Shown here piece after piece: positions 43,724 to 52,605 of a stretch of 64,000 bases of DNA (position 1 is the first letter of the stretch; each line of letters starts with the position of its first letter). Source of the stretch: Pirellula sp. (lineage in GTDB: Bacteria; Planctomycetota; Planctomycetia; Pirellulales; PNKZ01); contig PNKZ01000001.1 of NCBI GenBank assembly GCA_013822735.1, positions 1,049,434 to 1,113,433 on the forward strand. Reading direction: 5' to 3'. Under the pieces are notes generated by a model. The model was not told where the DNA came from. It was given only the letters and a program-made list of their open reading frames with translations, and searched no databases. The position numbers and the translations under genes were made by a program.

Positions 43724-44935
43724 ATGCATGCAGTTCGAAATACGAGAAAGTGCCTGCCGTCGCGGTTCGCCGCGCTCGCCGCTTTCTATCTATATCTTTC
43801 CGTACTCCCCGGCGGTTCTCTTACTTCCGCCGCCGAACCTGCGGCGCCGGCTGCCGAAAGCAAATCGATCGCCGCTTCGGCCGATGCTTGGCCGGTGTTT
43901 CGCGGCGACGCACTTGCTCAAGGCGTCGCCCGTTGCGAACTGCCGGAGAAGCCTGGACTGCTCTGGAAGCAATCGTTCTCGCGGGCCGCATTCGAGGCGA
44001 CGGCCGTCATCGCCGACGGCATGATTTACATCGGCACCAATAACGACGACGCCACCGGCGACTTCTACGCGCTCTCGCTGGCCGACGGCAAGGAGAAGTG
44101 GAAGTTCCATAGCGACGCCGGCTTCAGTTCGGCGGCGGGTGTTCGGGGCGGGCACGTCTTCGTGGGCAACTTCGAGGGACGCTGCTACTGTCTCAATGCC
44201 GCCGACGGCAAAGCCCTCTGGGGTTTCGACGCCCGCGCTACCGTGCACGGCGGCCCGAACTTCTATGCCGACAAAGTTCTCTTCACTTCGGAAGACGGTA
44301 CGCTCTACTGCCTCAACGCGGCCGACGGCAAGCCTGCTTGGCAATACACGATCGACCAGCCGCTCTATTGCAGCCCGACCGTGGTCGAAAACCGCGTGTT
44401 CCTCGGCGGTTGCGATTCGGCGTTTCACGTCGTCGACTTAGATACTGGCAAGGCCGTGGCGCAGATCGACATCGGCGCGCAAACCGGCAACGCGCCGGCC
44501 GTGCTCGGCGATCGGGCCTACTTCGGCACGCTCGGCGCAGGCGTGCTCGGCATCGATTGGAAGAAGCCGGCGATCGCTTGGACCTTCAGCGCTCCGCGGC
44601 GCAAGCAAGAATACAAATCGTCGGCCGCGCTCGCAGGCGGCCTCGTCGTGCTCGGCTGCAACGATCGCCAAATCCGCGGCCTCGATGCCGCGAGCGGCGC
44701 CGAAGTCTGGAACTTCGCCGCCAAGGGAAACGTCGAGTCGTCGCCGGTCGTGGTCGGCCCCAGGGTTTACGTCGGCTCCAACGACGGACGGTTCTACGGT
44801 CTCGATTTGAAAACCGGCGAGAACGTTTGGGAATACGAAACCGGCGCGGAGATCGTCGCCTCGCCTGCCGTCGCCGCCGGCCGCATGGTCATCGGCGACA
44901 TCAACGGCGAGCTCTACTGCTTCGGTGCTAAATAG
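43724..44935 (+). CDS. Secreted PQQ-repeat beta-propeller protein
   Basis: A 403-residue exported protein (signal peptide near FAALAAFYLYLSVLPGGSLTSAA). The repeated blades GxxYCLNAADGKALWGFDA, LYCLNAADGKPAWQYTID and IRGLDAASGAEVWNF are pyrroloquinoline-quinone-type repeats, as in BamB and related propellers. Such proteins scaffold outer-membrane assembly or bind other molecules. The PQQ ligands of dehydrogenases are not apparent, so it is probably not an enzyme. It follows the alcohol dehydrogenase by 40 bases. Confidence 0.8.
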   Translation: MHAVRNTRKCLPSRFAALAAFYLYLSVLPGGSLTSAAEPAAPAAESKSIAASADAWPVFRGDALAQGVARCELPEKPGLLWKQSFSRAAFEATAVIADGMIYIGTNNDDATGDFYALSLADGKEKWKFHSDAGFSSAAGVRGGHVFVGNFEGRCYCLNAADGKALWGFDARATVHGGPNFYADKVLFTSEDGTLYCLNAADGKPAWQYTIDQPLYCSPTVVENRVFLGGCDSAFHVVDLDTGKAVAQIDIGAQTGNAPAVLGDRAYFGTLGAGVLGIDWKKPAIAWTFSAPRRKQEYKSSAALAGGLVVLGCNDRQIRGLDAASGAEVWNFAAKGNVESSPVVVGPRVYVGSNDGRFYGLDLKTGENVWEYETGAEIVASPAVAAGRMVIGDINGELYCFGAK

Positions 44936-44951
44936 AATGCATGTTCATTTA

Positions 44952-45114
44952 GGAATTTCAGCAAGGGAGATAGGGGGATGAAGAGGAGATTAGGGAGATG
45001 AAAGCAGAGTGAAATGGGATCGGTTTTATTTGATAACGCGGCTCGTACTTCTCCATATCTAGATTTCATCCCCACAATCTCCTCCTATCCCCTCATCTCC
45101 TTTGCTGGAATTCC
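44952..45114. repeat. Long inverted repeat (52-base arms)
   Basis: An imperfect inverted repeat: GGAATTTCAGCAAGGGAGAT... at 44952-45003 recurs as reverse complement at 45064-45114, with about 60 bases between. A related AG-rich tract precedes the gene at 17839. It lies between the PQQ gene and the radical SAM gene. Confidence 0.7.
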
Positions 45115-45147
45115 GTTTCCGAGAAAGTAAGACGCGAAAGCGACCGT

Positions 45148-46455
45148 ATGACGACGCAACTCAAAAAGACCGAAGTCGGCAGCTACTTCATCGCCAATTA
45201 TCCGCCGTTCTCGCAATGGTCGGCGGAAGGGGCGTTGGCCGACGTCGAAGCGGCCTTGCATTCGCCGCCGCGCGAGGTGCCGCTGGGTCTGTATTTGCAC
45301 ATTCCGTTTTGTCGCAAACGTTGCAAATTCTGCTACTTCCGCGTCTACACGGATAAGCATGCCAACGACGTCGAACGTTACGTCGCCGCGCTCTCGCGCG
45401 AGATCGAGCTTGTCAGCAAGTTGCCCGTCATGGGAGGTCGCCCCTTCCGCTTCGTTTACTTCGGCGGCGGCACGCCGAGCTTTCTCAGCGCCAAGCAACT
45501 CACGTCGCTCGTCGATCGCTTGAAGGCCAACATCAATTGGGACAAGGCCGAGGAAGTCACCTTCGAATGCGAGCCGGGCACCCTCTCGCGCCCGAAGCTG
45601 GAAACGCTCAAGGAACTCGGCGTCACGCGGCTCAGCCTGGGGGTGGAGAACTTCTCCGACGCCGTGCTCGAAGAAAACGGCCGAGCTCACCTCTCGGGCG
45701 AGATCATGAAGGCCTGGGATTGGATCCGCGACATCGGCTTTTATAACGTCAACATCGACCTCATCGCAGGCATGGTCGGCGAAACGTGGGACAACTGGCG
45801 CGAGAACATTCGCCGCACGAAAGAGCTGCAGCCCGAGAGCGTGACGATCTATCAGATGGAACTGCCGTTCAACACGGTGTACTCCAAAGATATTCTCGGC
45901 AATCAGATCGAAACGCCGGTCGCCGATTGGCCGACCAAGCGCGCCTGGGTCAATTACGCCTACGACGAACTGTTGGCCGCCGGCTATCACGTCTCCAGCG
46001 GCTATACGCTGGTGCGCGACAAGAGCAAGGTGAACTTCAGCTACCGCGACAACCTCTGGCACGGTAGCGACCTGCTGGCGACGGGCGTCGCAAGTTTCGG
46101 CCACGTGTCGGGCGTGCATTACCAGAACCTCGCCGAGTGGGAGCAATATCTTACGTCGCTCGAGGCCGGAAAGCTGCCGCTGATGCGCGGCCTGAAGATC
46201 ACGCCGCAACAAGCGACGATTCGCGAGCTGATTCTGCAACTCAAAACCGGCCGGCTCGACGTCGGCTATTTCCGCAACAAGTTCGGCGTCGACGTCATCG
46301 AAAAATGGCGCGAGGTCTGGAACGAATATCGCGACGAAGAACTGCTGTCGTACGATGCCGACAACGTGCAGCTCACGCGCGACGGCCTCCTCTGCGTCGA
46401 CGGACTCTTGCCGGCCTTCTTCGAGCCGGAGATGCAAGGGGTTCGATACACATGA
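45148..46455 (+). CDS. Coproporphyrinogen-oxidase-like (HemN/HemW-class) radical SAM enzyme
   Basis: A 435-residue radical SAM protein. The iron-sulfur motif CRKRCKFCYF gives C-x3-C-x2-C, and FVYFGGGTPSFLS supplies the GGGTP SAM motif. The overall layout matches the HemN/HemW class, whose members include methylating and cyclopropanating enzymes as well as coproporphyrinogen oxidase. Next to a lipoyl-carrier gene (overlap of four bases) and a ferredoxin, it is more likely to modify a lipid or isoprenoid than to make haem. The substrate is not known. Confidence 0.85.
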   Translation: MTTQLKKTEVGSYFIANYPPFSQWSAEGALADVEAALHSPPREVPLGLYLHIPFCRKRCKFCYFRVYTDKHANDVERYVAALSREIELVSKLPVMGGRPFRFVYFGGGTPSFLSAKQLTSLVDRLKANINWDKAEEVTFECEPGTLSRPKLETLKELGVTRLSLGVENFSDAVLEENGRAHLSGEIMKAWDWIRDIGFYNVNIDLIAGMVGETWDNWRENIRRTKELQPESVTIYQMELPFNTVYSKDILGNQIETPVADWPTKRAWVNYAYDELLAAGYHVSSGYTLVRDKSKVNFSYRDNLWHGSDLLATGVASFGHVSGVHYQNLAEWEQYLTSLEAGKLPLMRGLKITPQQATIRELILQLKTGRLDVGYFRNKFGVDVIEKWREVWNEYRDEELLSYDADNVQLTRDGLLCVDGLLPAFFEPEMQGVRYT

Positions 46456-46907
46456 GCGACGAACTCGTCTTCATGATGGGGAAGTTCGCCGCGAAGTTTC
46501 CGACCGATCGACTGTACGCCAAGAACCACATGTGGGCCCTGCCCGCCGGCGACGGCTATCGCTTCGGACTCTCGGCCTACGCCGTGCGGCTGTTGCAAGA
46601 CGTCTACTTCTTGGAATGGTCGGTCGACGCGCCGCAGCGGCTGCGCGAGAAGCAAACTCTCGGCAACATCGAGAGTTCGAAGGCGGAAAGCGAGCTGTAC
46701 GCTCCGGCGACGGGCGTGCTCACGGAATTCAACCCGGTGTTGCTGAAAGACCCCACGCCGATCAACGTCGGCACCTACGACGCCGGCTGGATGTTTGCCA
46801 TGGAGTGCGATCCGGCCGGCCTGCTCTCGCCCGAGGCCTACCAAGTGCACTTGGCCGCGGCCTGGAAAATCGCGGAAAAGACGATTAAAGGACAGATGAA
46901 CGAGTAA
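46452..46907 (+). CDS. GcvH-like lipoyl carrier protein
   Basis: A 151-residue protein resembling glycine cleavage protein H: DGYRFGLSAYAVRLLQDVYFLEW, then NIESSKAESELYAPATGVLTEFNP, where K77 aligns with the lipoylated lysine, and GTYDAGWMFAMECDP. The ATG at 46452 overlaps the radical SAM stop. The rest of the glycine cleavage system is absent from the window, so it may carry lipoate for the radical SAM enzyme or another process. Its N-terminal 24 residues (SDELVFMMGKFAAKFPTDRL) lie outside the standard family. Confidence 0.75.
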   Translation: MSDELVFMMGKFAAKFPTDRLYAKNHMWALPAGDGYRFGLSAYAVRLLQDVYFLEWSVDAPQRLREKQTLGNIESSKAESELYAPATGVLTEFNPVLLKDPTPINVGTYDAGWMFAMECDPAGLLSPEAYQVHLAAAWKIAEKTIKGQMNE

Positions 46908-46912
46908 GAAGC

Positions 46913-47010
46913 GATTGCAAATTGCAAATTGAAAAATGAAAATTGCAAATTGGACGTCGTTCGCTCTCCCGATTTGCAATTTGCGATTTTCAATTCCTCA
47001 ATTTGCAATC
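46913..47010. repeat. AT-rich palindromic repeat
   Basis: GATTGCAAATTGCAAATTG... and its inverted counterpart ...CAATTTGCAATCC form a 98-base imperfect palindrome that is AT-rich compared with its surroundings. It is a short intergenic element. Confidence 0.7.
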
Positions 47011-47069
47011 CGGCGCATTCGGCGATCGATGAACCATGCGGATTGAACTCTCACCATAAGTTGCTCTGA

Positions 47070-48212
47070 ATGGCTCGTAAACTTACCGTCGTCATCTCGC
47101 AAGGTCAGAGCGCCAATCCCGCCAAGCGCAAGCTGGAGGAGGATGTGGTCGCCGGCCTATTGTTTGAGCGGGGCGTCGAAGTCACGGTCGTGCCGAACTT
47201 GTACGACCTCACGCCCGACGGTACCGGCATGCTTTGCCTGCAAGGCATTTCGGGCGACATGGTCGTGGTGAGCTGGCTCTTTAGCCGCGCCGCGTTTTGG
47301 ACGCTCGACCGTAACGGCATCCGCGGCCGCGAAGGAAAGGTCGAACTCGTCAACGAAGCGGAAGAAGCGGACGACGAGGACGACGGCGACGAGGAAACGA
47401 AAGCCGACGACAAGCCGCGCGTGCTGCAATCGCGCGAGCTGCCGAATCGCCAGATCTGGTGCCTCGACTTCAAGGCCCGGAATCTGGCTCAGCCGTTTAT
47501 CGAAGAGATTCTGCGCATCAAGCGGTTGGCGGAAGCGCAGCCGGTGCAGATTCTCAATTGGCTCGGCGGCACGCCGACCTCCGCGCAACAAGAACGCTTT
47601 CTTAATCCGACGAACAGCACGAGCGGCCTCGACGTGCTCGGGATGCTCAACGGCACCAACGGCCACGCCGCCCCCCCTGCCCCATCGTCGCCGCAAGCTT
47701 CCGCTCCGGCAGTCGACGCCCCGCTGGACGGCGCTCCGGCTGCTCCGACGATCATCGCCGAGGACGCAGCGCGTCGTTGGTATCCGGTCATCGATTACGC
47801 CCGTTGCACCAACTGCATGGAGTGCATCGATTTTTGCCTCTTCGGCGTCTACGGCGTCGACAAGGTCGATACGATCCTCGTCGAGCAGCCGGACAATTGC
47901 CGAAAAGGTTGCCCGGCCTGCAGCCGTGTCTGCCCGGAAAACGCGATCATCTTCCCGCAGCACAAAACGCCGGCCATCGCCGGCAGCCCCGACGGCGAGG
48001 CCGGCTCCTTCAAGATCGACCTCTCGAAACTCTTCGGCGCCCCCGACGCTCTGGAGCAAGCGGTGCTCGAGCGCGACGTCGAACTCACGGCCGTCGGTCG
48101 CGATGCAGTCGGCATGGCCGTCGGCATTCCGAAGCGGCAGGACGAAAAATCCGTCGGCCCGAAAGACGACCTCGACAAGCTCATGGACAGCTTGGACGAT
48201 TTGGACCTGTAA
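47070..48212 (+). CDS. Two-cluster ferredoxin fused to an unknown N-terminal domain
   Basis: A 380-residue protein. The C-terminal third is a ferredoxin with CTNCMECIDFC and CRKGCPACSRVCP, two [4Fe-4S] motifs. The first 120 residues are a predicted alpha/beta domain with hydrophobic DMVVVSWLFSRAAFWTL, followed by an acidic stretch (EEADDEDDGDEE) and an Ala/Pro linker. It probably donates electrons to the neighbouring radical SAM enzymes. It lies 162 bases after the carrier gene. No family name is recognised for the N-terminal domain. Confidence 0.75.
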   Translation: MARKLTVVISQGQSANPAKRKLEEDVVAGLLFERGVEVTVVPNLYDLTPDGTGMLCLQGISGDMVVVSWLFSRAAFWTLDRNGIRGREGKVELVNEAEEADDEDDGDEETKADDKPRVLQSRELPNRQIWCLDFKARNLAQPFIEEILRIKRLAEAQPVQILNWLGGTPTSAQQERFLNPTNSTSGLDVLGMLNGTNGHAAPPAPSSPQASAPAVDAPLDGAPAAPTIIAEDAARRWYPVIDYARCTNCMECIDFCLFGVYGVDKVDTILVEQPDNCRKGCPACSRVCPENAIIFPQHKTPAIAGSPDGEAGSFKIDLSKLFGAPDALEQAVLERDVELTAVGRDAVGMAVGIPKRQDEKSVGPKDDLDKLMDSLDDLDL

Positions 48213-48328
48213 GCCGAACTCGTCGAGCGCAACCATCAAGGAGCACGGCTTATGCCCTGCTCCTTGGTTCGTTTGCGGAGAACTAGTCGGCGATCAAACT
48301 CTCCGCGACAGTGTGCACCGCAGGGCGA

Positions 48329-48778
48329 CTACGGGAGGTTCCGGAAATCCGGCTGTCCGCTCCTCCGCGCCAACACCGCCCGTGTCGTGAGCGGTCCCTG
48401 ATACTGCGCGCTACCGAATCCCAGAATCGGATAGCAGATAAACGGGACGAAGAATGCCAAGACGCCGAAGCCGGCATTCTTTCCGAAGCGTTCCGCGAGC
48501 TTCATGTTGAGCATGAGCACGGGAATGATTGCGATGCACGGAATAAACATGAGGAAGATCATGAACCCCGAGAGCCCCGCGATGCGTCCGAGCACGATGG
48601 CATTGTAAATGGGGACGATTGACGCCCAGCCGGGCTCTCCGGCCTTGCGGAACATCTTCCAAATCCCGGCGACAGCGACCAAGATCACGGCCCAAGCGAT
48701 AATCAAGATTACGTATTGGATCGGTCCGAAGTCGGCATCCTGATATCGCTGGGCGAACAACGCGAAAGACATGCTCAT
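48329..48778 (-). CDS. Small membrane protein, DUF5684-like
   Basis: A 149-residue integral membrane protein. Hydrophobic segments (YVILIIAWAVILVAVAGIW, LSGFMIFLMFIPCIAIIPVLML, FGVLAFFVPFICYPIL) and the motif KAGEPGWASIVPIYN are typical of the DUF5684 family, which is often next to signal peptidase-like genes. Function unknown. ATG 48778 follows CAGGAGC. It is alone between ferredoxin and radical SAM genes, on the opposite strand to the first. Confidence 0.75.
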   Translation of the reverse strand: MSMSFALFAQRYQDADFGPIQYVILIIAWAVILVAVAGIWKMFRKAGEPGWASIVPIYNAIVLGRIAGLSGFMIFLMFIPCIAIIPVLMLNMKLAERFGKNAGFGVLAFFVPFICYPILGFGSAQYQGPLTTRAVLARRSGQPDFRNLP

Positions 48779-49009
48779 CACCGTTTTGCTCCTGGAGTAG
48801 CTCTGATGCGGGGAGTTTTATATCCTCCCCGTTTCGAGCAGACAAACTTTTTCTCACGCGCAAAACGATGCGTGATGCGAAGAGATGAAGGGCACAGAGA
48901 CTAGCCCGATGCTTCGTCGTGCAATTTGAGCGGCAAGGTCAATCCATGCCGTCTTGGCATGATGCCTTTTACCTATCGGCGGATCGAATCGAAGCCGCTG
49001 TTCGCTCCG

Positions 49010-50308
49010 CTACGATCCCGTCTCGATCGTCACCGGCACGCCGCCGAGCGTTGTCGAGGCGGAAGTCGTCTTCCGTTGCTTCTGCGCTTCCGCCGGCACG
49101 ACGTAGCTCAAGCCGCCGTCGTAGGCGCCGAAGTCGTTGAAAGCGAACTTCTTCAACAGCCGGTAAACCAAGCTGCGTTCGGGGATCTCATGCCCCGGGT
49201 CGTACTGCGACGGCCGGCATTCCATTGCTTCGAGTTCCGCCAGGGCCGTGCCGCGCACCGTGGTATCGCGCGCGCCGTGCTTGACCACCAGTTCTTTGAG
49301 CAAGTCCGGCCGCTCCAGCACGATGCAGCCGCGCGTGCTCGTGGCCGCCAGCTTGCGGAAGTCGCGCAAGAACTCGGAGCCGCCGATCACTTCGCCGAGC
49401 GGCCGCGCGTCGTGGATCGATTCTTTGGCAAACTGCACGATCGGGCAAGGTTCGATATCGCCCCAAGGGCTCACGTGATGCGTGAAGCCGGTCGCGGCCG
49501 GGCAGAGCGCTTTGCCGTCGCCGTCGTAATAGGCGTCGACCACGGCAATCGGCTTGGTCGCTCGCGTGTCGACCACGAACTGCCGCGTGCGGCGCTGTTG
49601 TTCGGGCGTGAGGCAAAGCTCCGGGTGCGAATCGGGGCCGACCGCGCGGTACGTGTGGTACCACATATAAAGGACGCCCATCTCGATCAGCCGATCGACC
49701 CACTGCTCGGTGAGCAAGTCGTCGATGTTCGACGCGCAAAGGCTTGTGCAGACGCCGGTGAGCAACTTGTTCCGCAAGCAGGCATGCAGCCCTTCCATCG
49801 AGCGGCTATACACCTCGGGCTTGCCGCGGCGAACGTCGCTGATGATTTCCGTTCCTTCGATGCTCACCAGCGGCGTGACGTTGCCTGCCTTGCGAAGCCG
49901 CTTCGCCACGGCGTCGTCGATCAGTTGTCCGTTGGTAAATACCTGGAAATAACAATCGGAGTGTCGCTCGAAAATCTCTAAAACTTCCGGATGCATAAAC
50001 GGCTCGCCGCCGAGAATGCCGAAGAAACTGTTGCCCATCTTCTTCGATTCGGAGATCAGGCGGTCGATGGCCGGCAGGTCGATGACGTGCTGCTTCGCCG
50101 CGACGTCGACCCAGCATCCTTGGCAACGTAGATTGCAACTATTGATGATTGAAACATAGAGAAACGGCGGGAAAAACTCCCCCCGCTTCAGTCGCCGCTT
50201 GTGTTTCCAAATGGCGACCGCGCCTTTGGCGCCCATGTTCCAAGCGAGCTTCCAAACGAGTCGCTTGTCGGTTTCCAGCAAAGCGCGCTTAGCGAGGCGG
50301 TAATACAT
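49010..50308 (-). CDS. Radical SAM enzyme with hopanoid-type relatives
   Basis: A 432-residue radical SAM protein with the motif CNLRCQGC and LGGEPFMHPEVLEIF. Cysteines toward the C-terminus (CPAATGF...CPIV) could bind an auxiliary cluster. It resembles the HpnH group (adenosyl-hopene transferase-like) in length and in the opening YRLAKRALLETDKRLVWK, but the assignment is tentative. It is divergent from the SHC-type cyclase gene, only 151 bases from it, which supports a link to terpenoid lipids. ATG 50308 is the first start that keeps the homologous opening. Confidence 0.75.
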   Translation of the reverse strand: MYYRLAKRALLETDKRLVWKLAWNMGAKGAVAIWKHKRRLKRGEFFPPFLYVSIINSCNLRCQGCWVDVAAKQHVIDLPAIDRLISESKKMGNSFFGILGGEPFMHPEVLEIFERHSDCYFQVFTNGQLIDDAVAKRLRKAGNVTPLVSIEGTEIISDVRRGKPEVYSRSMEGLHACLRNKLLTGVCTSLCASNIDDLLTEQWVDRLIEMGVLYMWYHTYRAVGPDSHPELCLTPEQQRRTRQFVVDTRATKPIAVVDAYYDGDGKALCPAATGFTHHVSPWGDIEPCPIVQFAKESIHDARPLGEVIGGSEFLRDFRKLAATSTRGCIVLERPDLLKELVVKHGARDTTVRGTALAELEAMECRPSQYDPGHEIPERSLVYRLLKKFAFNDFGAYDGGLSYVVPAEAQKQRKTTSASTTLGGVPVTIETGS

Positions 50309-50459
50309 ACGGCGGTCGACGGAGTGAGTGCAGGTTTTAGCCCCCGGCGAATCGCGGGGAGAATGCGGCTCGCTACAGTATAGCTCCGCCGTTCGGCATC
50401 CGACACCGCCCCGCTCTCGGGTAGGCACGTGCTACCGCGGCCATTACGATTTGGGCACC

Positions 50460-52508
50460 ATGATCGACCGCGAGAGACTATTGCAGGCGTATGCGACAGC
50501 CCGGAAGGCGCTGTTGGACGAGCGCGTGCCGGCAGGTCATTGGGTCGGCGAACTCTCCTCGTCGGCGTTGAGCACGGCCACGGCCTGCAGCGCTTTGGCC
50601 GTCGCGGCTCGGCATGCGAAGCCGGAAGCGCGGCGCTGCTACGCGGAGTTGATCGATGCCGGGCTGGCCTGGATTCTCCAGCGCCAAAACTCCGACGGCG
50701 GCTGGGGCGACACCGACAAAAGCCTCTCGAACATTTCGACGACGATGCTCGTGCGCGCCGCGATTCATTTGGCGAAATCGTCGAAAGGAAGCTGGGTGCA
50801 TGAGCGCCCGGCGTCCTGGCCGACGGCGTCGTTGCAACGCGCCGAGCAATACATCGACGCCCAAGGGGGCGTTCCCGGCCTTCGCAAACGTTACGGCAAA
50901 GACAAAACCTTTGCCGTGCCGATCCTCACCAATTGCGCGCTCGCGAAGCTCGTCCCCTGGAGCGAAGTGAGCCCGCTCCCTTTTGAAGCGGCCTGCTTGC
51001 CGCAATCGTGGTATCGCTTCGTCCGCTTGCCGGTCGTCAGCTATGCCATTCCCGCGCTCGTCGCCATCGGGCAGGCAAAATACTTTCACGACAAGCCGCG
51101 CAACCCGCTCGCGCGCGGCGTGCGCGCCCTAGCGGTCAAGCCGAGCTTGAACGTGCTCGAAGAGATGCAGCCGGCGAGCGGAGGCTTTCTCGAAGCGACG
51201 CCGCTCACAAGCTTCGTCGTCATGAGTCTCGCGAGCATCGGTCGGCACGATCACCCGGTGACGCAGCTCGGGCTGAAGTTCCTCGTCGACTCCGCGCGTC
51301 CCGACGGAAGTTGGCCGATCGATACGAACCTGGCGACTTGGGTGACGACGCTCGCCGTCAATGCGCTCGGCGATTTAGAGCCCGAAGTCGCGCAAGAGGT
51401 CGGCCTGTGGATTGCGAACTGCCAACAGCCGACGAGCATCGGCATCCCCGACGCTCTCCAATCGCTCCTCTGGCTGCGCTGGGGCGAAATTACTTTGGGG
51501 CCGCGCCGCTGGCGACATCCTTTCACCGGGGCGGGCCCCGGCGGCTGGGGCTGGAGCAACCTGAGCGGCGCCGTGCCCGACGCCGACGACACGCCCGGCG
51601 CGCTGCTCGCGATGAGCCGCTGTCGATCGACGGAGCGGACGACGGCGGCGCGCAAGCGTGCCGAGAAGCGCGACGAGCCCTCGGCCGCGGACGAGTTGCC
51701 GTCGCCGCGTTCCAAGCCGCTTGCCGACTATGCAGCGCATGGCGAACTCCTCGGGGTCCATTGGTTGCTTGGTTTGCAGAACCGCGACGGCGGTTGGGCG
51801 ACCTTCTGCCGCGGTTGGGGAACGTTGCCGTTTGACCGGAGCGGAACCGATCTGACGGCGCATGCCATTCGCGCCTTGGCGCGCGTCGGCGTCGCCGCAG
51901 GTCGTCGCGCGCGGCGTTGGATGGACCGTTGTAGTGCTCGCGGATTCGCGTATCTTTCCCGCACGCAACGTCCCGACGGCTCTTGGCTGCCGCTCTGGTT
52001 CGGCAATCAGCACGGCGACGACGACGAGAATCCGCTCTACGGCACGGCCCGGGTGCTGCTGGCCTATCGCGACCTCGGCCGGATGAACGATCCGGAGGCG
52101 CAGCGCGGCATCGCCTATTTACTCTCGAAGCAGAACGCCGACGGCGGCTGGGGCGGTGCCGGCTTCGGGCTACTCACCGCGCGCCATAAGGCCGAATTGC
52201 ATACATCGAGCACGGCTTCTGAATCTCACCCAACCCCGACCTCTGACCCCTCCCCCCTTTCCTCCGTAGAGGAAACGGCCGTGGTCGTCGAGGCCCTTTG
52301 TGCCTGCGGCGATCGGGCCGAAGTGCGCAAATCGCTGGAGCACGGCGCAGCTTGGCTCATTGAGGGGGTGGATAGCGGGCGATTTAGTGAGCCTTCTCCC
52401 ATCGGTTTCTACTTTGCGAAGCTGTGGTATTATGAGAAGCTATATCCGCTCATTTTTACGGTCGGCGCGCTGCGTGCCGTCGCGGAACTGAGCGGAACGG
52501 ACGCATAG
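50460..52508 (+). CDS. Squalene-hopene-cyclase-like terpene cyclase
   Basis: A 682-residue enzyme of the class II triterpene cyclase family. A DXDD-type motif, DADDTPGA, takes the place of the catalytic DVDDTA, in SGAVPDADDTPGALLAMSR. QW-like repeats are visible: QNSDGGWGDTDKSLSN, RPDGSWPIDTNLATW, QNRDGGWATFCRGWG, QRPDGSWLPLWFGNQ. Cyclases of this type protonate a polyprene to start ring closure. The substrate may be squalene, but it could be another polyprenyl chain, given the neighbouring polyprenyl synthase. The ATG at 50460 is 44 codons inside the open frame. Confidence 0.85.
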   Translation: MIDRERLLQAYATARKALLDERVPAGHWVGELSSSALSTATACSALAVAARHAKPEARRCYAELIDAGLAWILQRQNSDGGWGDTDKSLSNISTTMLVRAAIHLAKSSKGSWVHERPASWPTASLQRAEQYIDAQGGVPGLRKRYGKDKTFAVPILTNCALAKLVPWSEVSPLPFEAACLPQSWYRFVRLPVVSYAIPALVAIGQAKYFHDKPRNPLARGVRALAVKPSLNVLEEMQPASGGFLEATPLTSFVVMSLASIGRHDHPVTQLGLKFLVDSARPDGSWPIDTNLATWVTTLAVNALGDLEPEVAQEVGLWIANCQQPTSIGIPDALQSLLWLRWGEITLGPRRWRHPFTGAGPGGWGWSNLSGAVPDADDTPGALLAMSRCRSTERTTAARKRAEKRDEPSAADELPSPRSKPLADYAAHGELLGVHWLLGLQNRDGGWATFCRGWGTLPFDRSGTDLTAHAIRALARVGVAAGRRARRWMDRCSARGFAYLSRTQRPDGSWLPLWFGNQHGDDDENPLYGTARVLLAYRDLGRMNDPEAQRGIAYLLSKQNADGGWGGAGFGLLTARHKAELHTSSTASESHPTPTSDPSPLSSVEETAVVVEALCACGDRAEVRKSLEHGAAWLIEGVDSGRFSEPSPIGFYFAKLWYYEKLYPLIFTVGALRAVAELSGTDA

Positions 52509-52605
52509 CTCCGCCCGCAGGCAAGTCGTGGTTGCTCACGCTCCCCGGCTCGTCGCTCCCACCGCATAGCACCCCGCCCCCCACGACATCCGGAGGTTCG
52601 GCAAC

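Noticed and set aside
46452..46907. Complete glycine cleavage system
   Set aside because: Only a GcvH-like gene is present; no P- or T-protein is in the window.
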